6,160 bases of DNA from Micrococcaceae bacterium (lineage in GTDB: Bacteria; Actinomycetota; Actinomycetes; Actinomycetales; Micrococcaceae). The stretch lies in NCBI GenBank assembly GCA_003486025.1, contig DNHA01000130.1, positions 4,988-11,147 on the forward strand, in the 5' to 3' direction. Numbering within the stretch: the stretch's first letter is position 1; the number at the start of each line of letters is the position of its first letter. Below the pieces are notes generated by a model. That model was given only the letters and a program-made list of their open reading frames with translations. It ran no database searches and was not told the DNA's origin. The translations under genes and the position numbers were made by a program. This document shows positions 6,109-6,160 of this stretch, in pieces.

Positions 6109-6160
6109 GTGCACAGGATTTTCAGTGTCCTGGTTCCGCCTGCCAAGGACGATTTGATTC
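6109..6160. other. Non-assignable window end
   Basis: These 52 bases after the terminator hold no start site, structured repeat or recognisable peptide. One minus-strand frame stops at 6122-6124 and could be the last dozen codons of a convergent gene, but that is too short to judge. Confidence 0.3.

Noticed and set aside
6109..6160. Possible last codons of a minus-strand gene ending at 6122.
   Set aside because: Only about a dozen codons are present and the peptide is not recognisable; coding cannot be supported.

Overview
The window reads as ordinary chromosomal DNA of a moderately GC-rich actinobacterium, most likely a member of the Micrococcaceae (Arthrobacter/Glutamicibacter type). This is inferred from protein sequence: the Crp/GlxR-type regulator, the MarP-type membrane protease and the Nth all resemble actinobacterial versions. 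Further support comes from GTG starts and an apparently leaderless gene. The genus is a guess. I see no mobile element, CRISPR array, tRNA, rRNA or prophage gene.

Layout, left to right: (1) nth, endonuclease III, minus strand, whose 3' end runs off the left edge; (2) a 188-bp divergent region with one good and one weaker Crp/GlxR-type operator; (3) acs, AMP-forming acetyl-CoA synthetase, plus strand; (4) a 109-bp convergent gap almost filled by a 79-nt layered hairpin; (5) an unrecognised single-pass membrane-anchored protein, minus strand; (6) aroQ, type II 3-dehydroquinate dehydratase, plus strand, with a -10 element placed for leaderless transcription; (7) marP-like CvpA-plus-trypsin membrane serine protease, minus strand, whose stop codon interlocks with that of aroQ; (8) a 203-bp divergent region with another Crp/GlxR-type operator; (9) a cAMP-receptor-type regulator (Crp/GlxR), plus strand; (10) a textbook intrinsic terminator. 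All six genes are single transcription units by orientation; no two neighbours point the same way.

What links the genes: Crp carries an R-E-T recognition helix that should read TGTGA/TCACA half-sites. Such sites, with 9 of 10 arm bases matching, stand in front of both acs and crp itself. The simplest reading is a cAMP-responsive carbon-metabolism regulator that controls acetate activation and its own expression. acs, marP, nth and crp also cluster in Mycobacterium tuberculosis (Rv3667-Rv3676), so the neighbourhood is an old actinobacterial one, but the order here differs. Nothing in the window amounts to a clearly new biological system. The items most worth checking are the Crp circuit, the large hairpin after acs, the unknown membrane protein with two competing starts, and lineage-specific changes in Acs and Crp.
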